DNA from: an uncultured Collinsella sp.
GTDB lineage: Bacteria > Actinomycetota > Coriobacteriia > Coriobacteriales > Coriobacteriaceae
NCBI GenBank assembly: GCA_900543505.1
Contig: UQSB01000063.1
Location: 1-9,912 of the forward strand
Direction: 5' to 3'
Length of the DNA: 9,912 bases
Part shown: positions 1 through 7,863 of the stretch, piece after piece
Layout of the letters: each line of letters starts with the position of its first letter
Position numbering within the stretch: the stretch's first letter is position 1
The notes under the pieces: model-generated
Database searches by the model: none
What the model was told of the DNA's origin: nothing
What the model saw: the letters and a program-made list of their open reading frames with translations, nothing else
Made by a program: the position numbers and the translations under genes

Positions 1-1670
1 TGGCAGCTAAAAAATCATCTCCCTTGAAGATCATTCCGCTCGGAGGCCTTGACGGCATCGGCAAGAACATGACGGTCTTCGAGTGCGGCGACGACATGGT
101 GCTCGTCGACGCTGGCCTCATGTTCCCCGATGACTCGCAGCCCGGTATCGACCTGGTGCTCCCGGATTACACCTACGTTCTGGAGAACGAGGAAAAGCTC
201 CGCGGCATCATCGTCACTCACGGCCACGAGGACCACACCGGTTCGCTTCCGTATCTGCTGCAGGACCTCAACAACAAGGTGCCCATCTTTTCGAGCAAGC
301 TGACGCTCGGCTTTATCGAGGGCAAGCTCTCCGAGTTCCGCATTCGTGCACCCAAGTTCCGCGAGGTCAAGGGCGGCAGCCACGTCAATTTGGGTGGCAT
401 CTCGCTCGACTTCTTCTCGATGACGCACTCCATCCCGGGCGCTCTAGGCGTGTTCATCCGCACCAACCAGGGCACCGTTATGCACACCGGCGACTTTAAG
501 CTCGACCAGACGCCCATCGACGGTGTCACGCCCGACTATGCCGCTATCAGCCGCTTTGCCAAGCAGGGCATCGACCTGCTGCTGTCCGACTCAACCAACG
601 CCACGGTTCCCGGCTTTACCAAGTCCGAGGCCGAGGTTGGCCCCAATCTGTTGCATGCCATCAAGAATGCTCCGGGCCGCGTGTTCGTTGCGTCGTTCTC
701 GAGCCACATCCATCGTCTGCAGCAGATCTGCGACGCCGCCCGCAAGTGCGGCCGCAAGGTCGTCGTGACCGGTCGTTCCATGCTCACCAACACCCGTGTG
801 GCGCGTGAGCTCGGCTATCTCAACATCGATGATGCCGATATCATTGATGCTTTCGATATTGACAATCTGCCCGACGACAAGATCGTCGTCATGTGCACCG
901 GTTCGCAGGGCGAGCCCCTGTCGGCCCTGTCCCGCATGGCCAACGGCGAGCACAAGACGCTCTCCATCCACGAGGGCGATACCGTCATCCTCTCGGCAAC
1001 GCCGGTTCCCGGTAACGAGAAGGCCGTTCAGCAGGTCGTCAACAGCCTCGCCAAGCTTGGCTGCGACGTCTGGGATAAGAACCGCGCCCTCGTTCACGTC
1101 TCTGGTCACGGTAGCCAGGAGGAGCTCAAGCTCCTGATGGCCATGGCCAAGCCCACCTACTTTATGCCGGTTCACGGCGAGGCCGTACATCTGCGCGCCC
1201 ATGCTCAACTTGCACGCAAGATGGGCCTCAAGGACGATCATATCTTTATCCTCGACAACGGCGATACGCTCGAGATGCGTGGCGGTATCGTCAAGCGCGG
1301 TACGCCCGTCGAGTCTGGCGTCGTCTACGTCGACGGACTGCGCATCGGCGATACCGACCCCATCGTTCTGCGCGATCGTCAGAAGCTTGCCAACGACGGT
1401 ATGGTCACGGCTGTCGCTATCGTTTCGCTCAAGCACAAGAAGATCGAGGCCATCGAGTTCTCGGGCCGCGGCGTCTCCTTTGCCATCGACGACCAATTCT
1501 CCGAGGACGCCTCGGCGTCCATCATGAAGACGATCGAGAAGGGCAAGTTCAGCTTTACGAGCAGCGGTTCCGATGCCATTCGCAAGGCCGTGCGCGACTC
1601 GCTCTCTAACTTTATCTGGAGCCGTACGCGTACTCGTCCGATGATCATCCCGGTCGTCATGGAGGTTTAG
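1..1670 (+). CDS. rnj: Ribonuclease J (beta-CASP metallo-beta-lactamase RNase), 5' end cut by one base
   Basis: This is a 5'-3' exo- and endoribonuclease of mRNA decay and rRNA maturation in Gram-positive bacteria, acting in the cytoplasm on a two-zinc centre. The frame is open from the first base. Bases 1-2 (tg) followed by GCA GCT AAA AAA read as a start codon whose first base lies just outside the window, giving 556 residues, normal for RNase J. The TTG at 24 would be an internal Leu9. Numbering from the outside start, the metal ligands are H74-G-H76-E-D78-H79, H143, D165 in HTGDF, and H392 in PVHGE. SDSTN (196-200), HVSGHG (366-371) and the C-terminal RPMIIPVVMEV are also family signatures. 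The numbering nearly matches Bacillus J1 (H74, H76, D78, H79, about H390). The last codons carry the ftsK ribosome binding site. Identification is firm; J1 versus J2 type cannot be told. Confidence 0.96.
   Translation, partial: AAKKSSPLKIIPLGGLDGIGKNMTVFECGDDMVLVDAGLMFPDDSQPGIDLVLPDYTYVLENEEKLRGIIVTHGHEDHTGSLPYLLQDLNNKVPIFSSKLTLGFIEGKLSEFRIRAPKFREVKGGSHVNLGGISLDFFSMTHSIPGALGVFIRTNQGTVMHTGDFKLDQTPIDGVTPDYAAISRFAKQGIDLLLSDSTNATVPGFTKSEAEVGPNLLHAIKNAPGRVFVASFSSHIHRLQQICDAARKCGRKVVVTGRSMLTNTRVARELGYLNIDDADIIDAFDIDNLPDDKIVVMCTGSQGEPLSALSRMANGEHKTLSIHEGDTVILSATPVPGNEKAVQQVVNSLAKLGCDVWDKNRALVHVSGHGSQEELKLLMAMAKPTYFMPVHGEAVHLRAHAQLARKMGLKDDHIFILDNGDTLEMRGGIVKRGTPVESGVVYVDGLRIGDTDPIVLRDRQKLANDGMVTAVAIVSLKHKKIEAIEFSGRGVSFAIDDQFSEDASASIMKTIEKGKFSFTSSGSDAIRKAVRDSLSNFIWSRTRTRPMIIPVVMEV
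1661..1665 (+). promoter_or_regulatory. Shine-Dalgarno for ftsK inside the rnj 3' end
   Basis: GGAGG lies six bases before the TTG at 1672 and inside the last sense codons of rnj (ATG GAG GTT TAG). It fixes the TTG as the ftsK start: the next in-frame Met is around residue 104, well inside the membrane domain. The position suggests translational coupling, with ribosomes finishing rnj next to where ftsK initiates. Confidence 0.85.
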
Positions 1671-1671
1671 T

Positions 1672-4452
1672 TTGGCGCGCGGATCTGCACAAAACGCCAA
1701 AGGCAATAAAGCCAACAACCAACCGGCATCTGCTAAGGGTGCCGGTTCCCATCTTCGTGCCAATAAGGGCCACGAGGCCGAGTTCGACGATTTTGAGCCC
1801 CTGGTCGAGCCTTCGGCCAACCGCGATATCGCCGGCGTGGTCATTGCCGTTTTGGCGATTGCGTCTTTCATTGCCGTGATTTCGCCGGCGACTGCACCCG
1901 TTACGGCTGCGGTTGCCGGTTTCTACCACCTGGGCTTTGGCCTGGGCGCCTACGTGCTGCCGATCGTCATTTTGCTGTTTGCCGCCACGCTCTTTTTAGG
2001 CGAGGACTCGCCGCTCAACGTGCGCTCTGTTGCGGGCGGCGCCGTGGTCTTTATCGCCGTCGTCTCCATTCTTTCGCTGATGGTGCCGGGTACGAGCGAC
2101 TCGTGCGACCTTATGTTCACGCCGCAAAACCTGTCCGCCTCGGGTGGCTATATCGGTGCGTTTATTGCGAGCGCGCTGCAGAAGGCCCTGGGTAAGCCTA
2201 TCGCGATGGTGGTCCTGTTGGGTCTGGCCGTCGTCGGCTTCGTCATCATCGGCTTTTCGGTGGGCGGCGTTTTGCGCTCTGCCCGCGACCGTGCGGCCGA
2301 TTTTGCCGAGCGCCGTCGTGCCGACGTCAACGCGAGTCCGTGGGGTGACGACGAAGCCCTGTCGGTGCCCGGCGTTGCTCGGCCGCACCTGAGCATTCTT
2401 CGTCAAAAGGGATCCGATGCTGCCGTGACCACGGTCATGGGCAACGATGCCGACCCGGTTCTGGACGATGACGACGAAGACGAGGATCCGTTTGTCGACG
2501 TGTCCGATGCCGTGGAGGCCGAGCGTGCTAAGACCACGCTGCTGCCGCGCCGTCATGCCAAGAAAGGTAAGACGGCTCCCAAGCTCAATACGAGTGAGCC
2601 CGACCCGTCATGGTCCGAGAGCGAGATTGAGCTTACCGAGGGTAATGACGAGGACGACGAGTCTCCGCTCGAGACTGCTAAAACCACCTTGCTGCCGCGA
2701 CGTCAGGCAAAGCGCGGTCAGGTGACCGGCCAGCTCTCGATGGAGGACGATCCGGACAAGATCGACGAATCCGAGCCTCCGTTTGCCGTGAATCCCGTCT
2801 CGGCCGCCCCTCAAATTCCTGAGTTTCTCAAGCATCCCAAGGTTGCCGATGCGGCTGTCGCGGGCGCTGCCGAGGCGTCTACTTCTAGCGATGGGGGATC
2901 GGGCAATGCCCCCGCGGATAACGAGGGCGAAGAAGAGGACGGCCTTAAGCTTCCGCCGCTCGAAATCCTGCATGCAAACCCGCTGTCCGCTTCTGCCGCG
3001 TCTTCGGACAAGGAGCTGGAACAGACCGCCGAGTCGTTGCAGTCCACGTTGCTTGAGTTTGGCCGTAGCGCTCGCGTCGTCGGCTGGATTGCCGGCCCCA
3101 CGGTGACGACCTTTAAGCTGCAGCCCGGCGAGGGCGAGCGCGTGAGCAAAATTTCGAGCCTTGAGGACGACATCGCGCTGTCGCTTGCTGCTCAGTCCGT
3201 GCGTATCTTTGCGCCGATTCCCGGCACCTCGCTCGTGGGTATCGAGATTCCCAATCGCAAGCGTCAGAACGTCAACTTGGGAGACGTGCTGCCCTATGTT
3301 AAGGGCGGTCCGCTTGAGCTTGCCATCGGCCGCGATGCAGAGGGCACGCCGGTCGTCGCCGACCTCGCCAAGATGCCCCACCTGCTGATCGCCGGTACCA
3401 CGGGTTCCGGTAAGTCGGTCATGATCAACTCCATCATCACGACCCTGCTCATGCGCGCCCTTCCCGAGGACGTTCGCTTGATCATGGTCGACCCCAAGCG
3501 CGTCGAGCTCGCAGGCTATAACGGCCTACCGCATCTTTACGTGCCTGTGGTGACCGAGCCCAAGCAGGCCGCGAGTGCCTTGCAGTGGGCGGTGTCCGAA
3601 ATGGAGCGCCGCCTGAAGGTCTTCGAGCGCCTTAACGTGCGCAAGATCTCGACCTATAACGAAAAGCAGGCCGCCGGCGAGTTTGAGCATTACGATAACC
3701 CGCCGCAAAAGATGCCCTACCTGGTCATCATCATCGACGAGCTTTCGGACCTGATGATGGTTGCCGGCAAGGACGTCGAGGCTTCGATTGTGCGTATCGC
3801 CCAGCTGGGCCGTGCCGCCGGTATCCACCTTATCGTGGCGACTCAGCGTCCGAGCTCCAACGTGGTGACGGGTCTCATCAAGGCAAACATTACCAACCGT
3901 ATCGCCTTTAACGTCGCAACGGGCATCGACTCCCGCGTCATCATCGACCAGATGGGTGCCGAAAAGCTCACCGGCTTGGGTGACATGCTGTTCTCAAAGG
4001 TCGACTGGGGCAAGCCCCGCCGTATCCAGGGCTGCTTTGTTTCGGATGACGAGATCAACGAGATTGTCGAGTTCGTCAAGTCGCAAAGCGAGCCTGACTA
4101 CCATGAGGAGATCCTATCGGCCGTGGCACCTGCCTCCATGTCCATGGCGGGTGGCGGCGGCATCGTGCGCACCGGCGTCGCCGAGCCCCAGGACGACGAT
4201 CCGCTTATCTGGGAAGCCGCTCATATTGTGGTGGAATCGCAGCTGGGCTCCACATCTGGCCTGCAGCGCCGCCTGAAGGTTGGCTATGCGCGCGCCGGGC
4301 GTATTATGGACATGCTGGAAGAAAAGGGTGTCGTCGGACCGCCCGACGGTTCCAAGCCGCGCGAGGTCCTGCTGGATGAAGAAGGCCTTGCCGCGCTGGA
4401 ATCCGTCGACGCCGAGATGGCACGTGAAGATCGTGAGTTTGGAGGATTCTGA
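1672..4452 (+). CDS. ftsK: DNA translocase FtsK/SpoIIIE
   Basis: A 926-residue membrane-anchored motor that pumps chromosomal DNA through the division septum, as known for the family. The start is TTG, set by GGAGG at 1661. Residues 1-50 are hydrophilic. Hydrophobic segments at about 53-71, 84-109, 121-138 and 178-201 form the four-pass N-terminal anchor. Residues 205-445 are a charged, acidic linker with a duplicated TTLLPRR motif. The alpha/beta motor follows: Walker A GTTGSGKS at 575-582, MVDPKRVEL soon after, Walker B LVIIIDE at 684-690, and AQLGRAAGIHLIVATQRPS. The C-terminal gamma winged helix, which reads KOPS-type sequences in the family, spans about 844-910 with LQRRLKVGYARAGR and DGSKPREVL. 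Stop and the next start overlap as TGATG. Whether it acts in division, sporulation-like segregation or both is not visible; a vegetative FtsK role is the default. Confidence 0.97.
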   Translation: MARGSAQNAKGNKANNQPASAKGAGSHLRANKGHEAEFDDFEPLVEPSANRDIAGVVIAVLAIASFIAVISPATAPVTAAVAGFYHLGFGLGAYVLPIVILLFAATLFLGEDSPLNVRSVAGGAVVFIAVVSILSLMVPGTSDSCDLMFTPQNLSASGGYIGAFIASALQKALGKPIAMVVLLGLAVVGFVIIGFSVGGVLRSARDRAADFAERRRADVNASPWGDDEALSVPGVARPHLSILRQKGSDAAVTTVMGNDADPVLDDDDEDEDPFVDVSDAVEAERAKTTLLPRRHAKKGKTAPKLNTSEPDPSWSESEIELTEGNDEDDESPLETAKTTLLPRRQAKRGQVTGQLSMEDDPDKIDESEPPFAVNPVSAAPQIPEFLKHPKVADAAVAGAAEASTSSDGGSGNAPADNEGEEEDGLKLPPLEILHANPLSASAASSDKELEQTAESLQSTLLEFGRSARVVGWIAGPTVTTFKLQPGEGERVSKISSLEDDIALSLAAQSVRIFAPIPGTSLVGIEIPNRKRQNVNLGDVLPYVKGGPLELAIGRDAEGTPVVADLAKMPHLLIAGTTGSGKSVMINSIITTLLMRALPEDVRLIMVDPKRVELAGYNGLPHLYVPVVTEPKQAASALQWAVSEMERRLKVFERLNVRKISTYNEKQAAGEFEHYDNPPQKMPYLVIIIDELSDLMMVAGKDVEASIVRIAQLGRAAGIHLIVATQRPSSNVVTGLIKANITNRIAFNVATGIDSRVIIDQMGAEKLTGLGDMLFSKVDWGKPRRIQGCFVSDDEINEIVEFVKSQSEPDYHEEILSAVAPASMSMAGGGGIVRTGVAEPQDDDPLIWEAAHIVVESQLGSTSGLQRRLKVGYARAGRIMDMLEEKGVVGPPDGSKPREVLLDEEGLAALESVDAEMAREDREFGGF
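2527..2571 (+). repeat. FtsK linker motif, copy 1
   Basis: Encodes AKTTLLPRRHAKKGK (FtsK residues 286-300). A second copy begins exactly 150 bases (50 residues) later. Both copies sit in otherwise acidic, low-complexity linker, so they stand out as short basic islands. Synonymous codons differ between copies (ACG/ACC, CGC/CGA), so the similarity is at the protein level rather than from a recent DNA duplication. Confidence 0.75.
2677..2721 (+). repeat. FtsK linker motif, copy 2
   Basis: Encodes AKTTLLPRRQAKRGQ (FtsK residues 336-350). It matches copy 1 over AKTTLLPRR, then one variable residue, then AK plus a basic residue and Gly. Acidic stretches precede each copy. Function unknown; a docking site for a division or DNA-processing partner is a guess. 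Confidence 0.75.
4441..4445 (+). promoter_or_regulatory. Shine-Dalgarno for the RodZ-like gene inside the ftsK 3' end
   Basis: GGAGG, six bases before ATG 4452, is embedded in the last codons of ftsK. Together with the TGATG stop/start overlap it indicates coupled translation of the two membrane proteins and confirms the ATG. Confidence 0.8.
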
Positions 4453-5954
4453 TGGCTGCACGCTTTGGTGACATGCTGCTCGAGCAGCGTCGCCGAATGG
4501 GCCTTTCCATTCAGCAGGTCGCCAACACCATCAAAATCAGGCCGCAGATCATCGAGTTTTTCGAAACCGGTAATTTTGCATCGATGCCCCCGCGCGGTTA
4601 TGCCCAGGGCATGATTTCGAGCTACGCACGCTTTTTGGGCCTCAATCCGCGCGAGGTCGTCAACGCTTATTTTGATGAACTCATGGCATATGAACGCGAG
4701 ACGTCGCAGCAGGGCGGTCGTTTTCAGGACGCCGCCGGCTACGTCAATTCGCGTTCCTCGGTCGACAACGGCCGTTTCCTGATGGTTCAGGGCGGACGTT
4801 CGACGCGTTATGGCCAGCGCCCTCAGCAGGCTGGCTATATTACCGAGTCTGGCTCGAGCGAGGAGATTCGTTCTCAGCGCGATCGTTTTCGCAGCACGCC
4901 GGCGCCCGAGGAGCGCGCACTCCCCGCTGCCCGCGGTGTCGCTCGTGACCCTCGTGCCGGCTACGGCGATGGCGGTTATTCCGATCGCGGGTACCGTGGC
5001 GTTTCTTCCGGTCGTCCGCGCGGCGGCTATGCAGACGCCGATACTACGCAGGTGACGCCTCGCCTTCGATCTCAGTCGCAGCCCTATAGCCAGCGTTCCT
5101 CAGCGGCTCGTTCGGGCCAGCGCAACTACCAGGGTCGTGGCGAGCTCGCCCCCCGCTCGGGTCAGCGCAATATGCAGCGCCAAGGTAGCTATCGCGGACG
5201 TTCCGACAATAACCGCGGTCGTATGCCCCAAGGCACTGGTCGCGGTGGCTCCAATCGTGGGCGCGGCGGTGGGCGTGCTCCCCAGAACAACGGTCTCGAT
5301 CCTCGTATCGTTTACGCCGGTATCGGCGCCGTGGCGCTGCTACTGATCGTGCTCATCGTGGTGCTCCTGCGTGGCTGCGGCTCCTCGGCGCCCGAGTCGA
5401 CGCCCGAGACGCCCGTTGCCACCAAGACAACGACTAAAAAGTCTTCCAACAAGACCGAATCCGTCGATGAGGATGAAGATACCGATGAGACGACGGACGA
5501 GTCGACCGATTCGGACGCCGCCAAGACGACGGCCAAGAAGGAAGAGAACGAGGTCACAAAGGTCAAGATCTCCGTTGCCAAGGGAAAGACTGCTTGGATT
5601 GAGGTCAAGGTTGATGGCAAGTCGGTCTATGGCGCCCAGGCGACCGGCCCCTTTGAGCAGGAATATACGCCCGAGTCCTCGATCGAGATCACCACGTCCA
5701 AGCCTTCCGATGTCACCGTTACCAAGAACGGTGAAAAGGTCCGCTACGACACTAAGACGTCGGGCGTGGCACGCGTGACGATCACCGTTCCCAAGAAGGA
5801 GACGACCGACTCCGAGGACGGCGAGAGCACTGACGGCACCGATGATGCCAACAGCGCGGATGGAACCGAGGCCCAGTCCACGGAGGGCACCAATACCGCT
5901 ACCGACGGTCAAACGACGACCGATTCTACCGATTATTCGTACGACAGCTACTAA
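4452..5954 (+). CDS. rodZ: RodZ-like membrane protein with HTH domain and Arg/Gly-rich linker
   Basis: A 500-residue bitopic protein. Residues 5-75 are an HTH_25/Xre-type domain (RRRMGLSIQQVANTIKIRP, then PRGYAQG and YARFLGLNP), the RodZ cytoplasmic domain that in the family contacts MreB and supports cell shape. Residues about 85-285 are a disordered linker rich in Arg, Gly, Gln, Ser and Tyr, with GYGDGGYSDRGYRG at 170-183 and RSGQRN at 220-225 and 235-240. One membrane helix spans 286-306 and is followed by RGCG. Outside lie an acidic Ser/Thr stretch (about 311-366), a beta-rich domain at 367-446 (WIEVKVDGKSVYG, FEQEYTPES) resembling the RodZ C-terminal DUF4115 fold, and a Ser/Thr/Asp tail to 500. 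Position next to pgsA and ftsK fits an envelope role. RodZ family assignment is good. The linker is much longer and more RG-rich than expected, and whether MreB is the partner is not shown. Confidence 0.85.
   Translation: MAARFGDMLLEQRRRMGLSIQQVANTIKIRPQIIEFFETGNFASMPPRGYAQGMISSYARFLGLNPREVVNAYFDELMAYERETSQQGGRFQDAAGYVNSRSSVDNGRFLMVQGGRSTRYGQRPQQAGYITESGSSEEIRSQRDRFRSTPAPEERALPAARGVARDPRAGYGDGGYSDRGYRGVSSGRPRGGYADADTTQVTPRLRSQSQPYSQRSSAARSGQRNYQGRGELAPRSGQRNMQRQGSYRGRSDNNRGRMPQGTGRGGSNRGRGGGRAPQNNGLDPRIVYAGIGAVALLLIVLIVVLLRGCGSSAPESTPETPVATKTTTKKSSNKTESVDEDEDTDETTDESTDSDAAKTTAKKEENEVTKVKISVAKGKTAWIEVKVDGKSVYGAQATGPFEQEYTPESSIEITTSKPSDVTVTKNGEKVRYDTKTSGVARVTITVPKKETTDSEDGESTDGTDDANSADGTEAQSTEGTNTATDGQTTTDSTDYSYDSY
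5109..5171 (+). repeat. RSGQRN pair in the RodZ-like linker
   Basis: Two copies of RSGQRN, at 5109-5126 and 5154-5171, are 45 bases (15 residues) apart within the Arg/Gly-rich cytoplasmic linker. Codons differ at third positions (GGC/GGT, AAC/AAT). The pair marks the start of the densest RG segment, residues 220-275. Confidence 0.6.
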
Positions 5955-5980
5955 GCCGCTCGTAAGCGAAAGGATTAACC

Positions 5981-6478
5981 ATGGCTAAAGATTCCAGCTT
6001 CGACGTCGTGTCCGAGGTTAATATGCAGGAGGTCGACAACGCCTTCCAGCAGACCACGCGCGAGATTTCTCAGCGCTATGACCTGAAGGACTCCGGCGCC
6101 ACCATCGAGCTTTCGAAGGGCGACAAACTCTTTACGGTCAACGCCCCGGCCGACTTTGTCTCCAAGCAGATCATCGATGTCCTGAGCTCCAAGCTCATCA
6201 AGCGCGGCATCGATCTTAAGGCCGTGTCCTGGGATGCGCCTCAGGCTGCATCGGGCGGTACCGTGCGCGTGCTCGGTCACATCGTCGAGGGCATTGACCA
6301 AGCGACTGCCAAGAAGATCAATAAGGACATTAAGGATCAGAAGCTCAAGGTCAAGGTGACGATCGAGGCCGACAAACTGCGCGTCTCCTCTGCTTCCAAG
6401 GATGCGCTGCAGACTGTGATCCAGTTCCTGCGCGACCAGGACTACGGTCAGCCTCTGCAGTTCACCAACTACCGCTAA
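5981..6478 (+). CDS. yajQ: YajQ family protein (DUF520)
   Basis: A 165-residue cytoplasmic protein, the usual size for the family, made of two ferredoxin-like halves. Family markers are SFDVVSEVNMQEVDNA near the start (residues 5-20), the REISQRYDLKDSGATIEL segment, VRVLGHIVEG in the middle, and KDALQTVIQFLRDQDYGQPLQFTNYR at the C terminus. The ATG at 5981 is preceded by GAAAGGA (5968-5974) with six bases of spacing, and the upstream gap is 26 bases. Some YajQ homologues are reported to bind nucleic acid or cyclic di-GMP, but the molecular role is unsettled and nothing in this window resolves it. Family assignment is firm; function is not. Confidence 0.95.
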   Translation: MAKDSSFDVVSEVNMQEVDNAFQQTTREISQRYDLKDSGATIELSKGDKLFTVNAPADFVSKQIIDVLSSKLIKRGIDLKAVSWDAPQAASGGTVRVLGHIVEGIDQATAKKINKDIKDQKLKVKVTIEADKLRVSSASKDALQTVIQFLRDQDYGQPLQFTNYR

Positions 6479-6504
6479 TTCATTCGAAAGGACCGCTCTC
6501 CAAC

Positions 6505-7854
6505 ATGGATACACCGTTGGGCTCCGTGCTCTATATCACCCTCGGGTGCGCCAAGAACGAGGTCGATACCGACCGTATGCGTTCGCTGCTGACCGCCGCG
6601 GGCTACGAGGAGGCATTCGATCCGCAGGATGCCGATATCGCCATCGTCAATACGTGCTCGTTCCTTGCCTCTGCAACGTCCGAGAGCATCGAGACCACGC
6701 TCGAGCTTGCCAACGAGGTGCAGGACGGCGTACGTTCCTGCCCGATCGTCATGTGCGGCTGCGTGCCGTCACGCTACGGTGACGATCTGCCCGACGAGCT
6801 GCCCGAGGTCGCGGCCTTTGTGAAGGCCGACGAGGAAGACGGCATCGTGGCGGTCATCGATGACGTGCTGGGTGTTGAGCGCGAGATTGCCGCCTATATT
6901 CCGCAGGTCAAGCGTACCGTCGAGGGCGCTGTCGCCTATGTCAAGATCTCTGATGGCTGCAACCGCTTCTGTAGCTTCTGCATGATCCCTTATATCCGCG
7001 GTCGTTATCACTCGCGCAATGCCGAGAGCATTATCTCCGAGGTGCGCGACCTGGTCGCCGGTGGTGTGCGCGAGATCGTTCTTATCGGTCAGGACACGGG
7101 CATTTGGGGTACCGACTTTGCCGACGAGGACCTCGCCGAGGGTTCGCCGCGCAATCTGGCGCAGCTGCTGCAGGCCGTTGCTGAGGCGGTGCGTCCTCAT
7201 AACGTGTGGGTCCGCGTACTCTACCTGCAGCCCGAGGGCATGACCGATGAGCTTATCGAAACCATTCGCGATACGCCCGAGGTGCTGCCCTATATCGATA
7301 TTCCCGTGCAGCACTGCGACGCGCGCATCCTCAAGGCCATGCGCCGCTCCGGTTCCCGTCATGAGCTCGAGGACCTGTTCCGCGACCTGCGCGAGCGTAT
7401 CCCCGGTATCGTGATCCGCTCCACGGCTATGGTCGGCTTCCCGACCGAGACTGACGACGAGTTCCGCGATCTTATCGACTTTATGGACACCGTCGGCTTT
7501 GACTACACGAGCGTCTTTGCCTACTCGCGTGAGGAGGGCAGCCTGGCCGCCAAGATGGAAGGTCAGGTCGATGAAGAGGTTAAGCTCGAGCGCGCCCAGG
7601 AGGCTATGGATCTGGCCGAGTCGCTCGGCTTTGCCGCCACGGCGGCCCATGTGGGCGAACGCGCCCAGGTGATCGTCGACGGCATCGAGGAGACCGAGGA
7701 CGGCGCTGAGCTCATCGGACATGCCTGGTTCCAGGCGCCTGATTCCGATGGCGCGGTGCATCTGGATGCCAGCGAGGCATCTGTGGGCGATATTCTGACG
7801 GTCGAGTTTACCGATAGCTTCTGCTATGAGCTTATCGGCCATGTTGTGGAGTAG
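6505..7854 (+). CDS. rimO: Ribosomal protein S12 methylthiotransferase RimO
   Basis: A 449-residue radical SAM enzyme that, in the family, adds a methylthio group to the conserved Asp of ribosomal protein S12. The N-terminal UPF0004 domain holds one cluster through C15 (LGCAKNEVD), C51 (NTCSF) and C86 (CGCVPSRY). The radical SAM cluster is C152-x3-C156-x2-C159 in DGCNRFCSFCMIPYIRG. A TRAM domain occupies about 383-449, and its IGHAWFQAPDSDGAVHLD favours RimO over MiaB. RSxxMVGFPTETD is a further RimO/MiaB motif. Two extra cysteines, C79 and C84, lie close to C86. The ATG at 6505 has GAAAGGA at 6486-6492, a rather long 12-base spacing; TTG 6517 or GTG 6526 would cut into the first strand, so ATG is preferred. 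The stop at 7852 overlaps the pgsA ribosome binding site. Confidence 0.95.
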   Translation: MDTPLGSVLYITLGCAKNEVDTDRMRSLLTAAGYEEAFDPQDADIAIVNTCSFLASATSESIETTLELANEVQDGVRSCPIVMCGCVPSRYGDDLPDELPEVAAFVKADEEDGIVAVIDDVLGVEREIAAYIPQVKRTVEGAVAYVKISDGCNRFCSFCMIPYIRGRYHSRNAESIISEVRDLVAGGVREIVLIGQDTGIWGTDFADEDLAEGSPRNLAQLLQAVAEAVRPHNVWVRVLYLQPEGMTDELIETIRDTPEVLPYIDIPVQHCDARILKAMRRSGSRHELEDLFRDLRERIPGIVIRSTAMVGFPTETDDEFRDLIDFMDTVGFDYTSVFAYSREEGSLAAKMEGQVDEEVKLERAQEAMDLAESLGFAATAAHVGERAQVIVDGIEETEDGAELIGHAWFQAPDSDGAVHLDASEASVGDILTVEFTDSFCYELIGHVVE

Positions 7855-7863
7855 GAGAGCGTC

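Noticed and set aside
591..1871. A 426-codon antisense open frame across rnj and the start of ftsK
   Set aside because: It lies opposite a clearly conserved RNase J, has no family motifs or ribosome binding site, and is the usual by-product of GC-rich codon bias. The same applies to the long antisense frames at 2608-3381 and 6769-7977.
5371..5778. A 135-codon Arg/Pro-rich frame overlapping the RodZ-like gene
   Set aside because: It is a +1 shadow of the Ser/Thr/Asp-rich tail. The RodZ frame has a membrane helix, a folded domain and the proper start.
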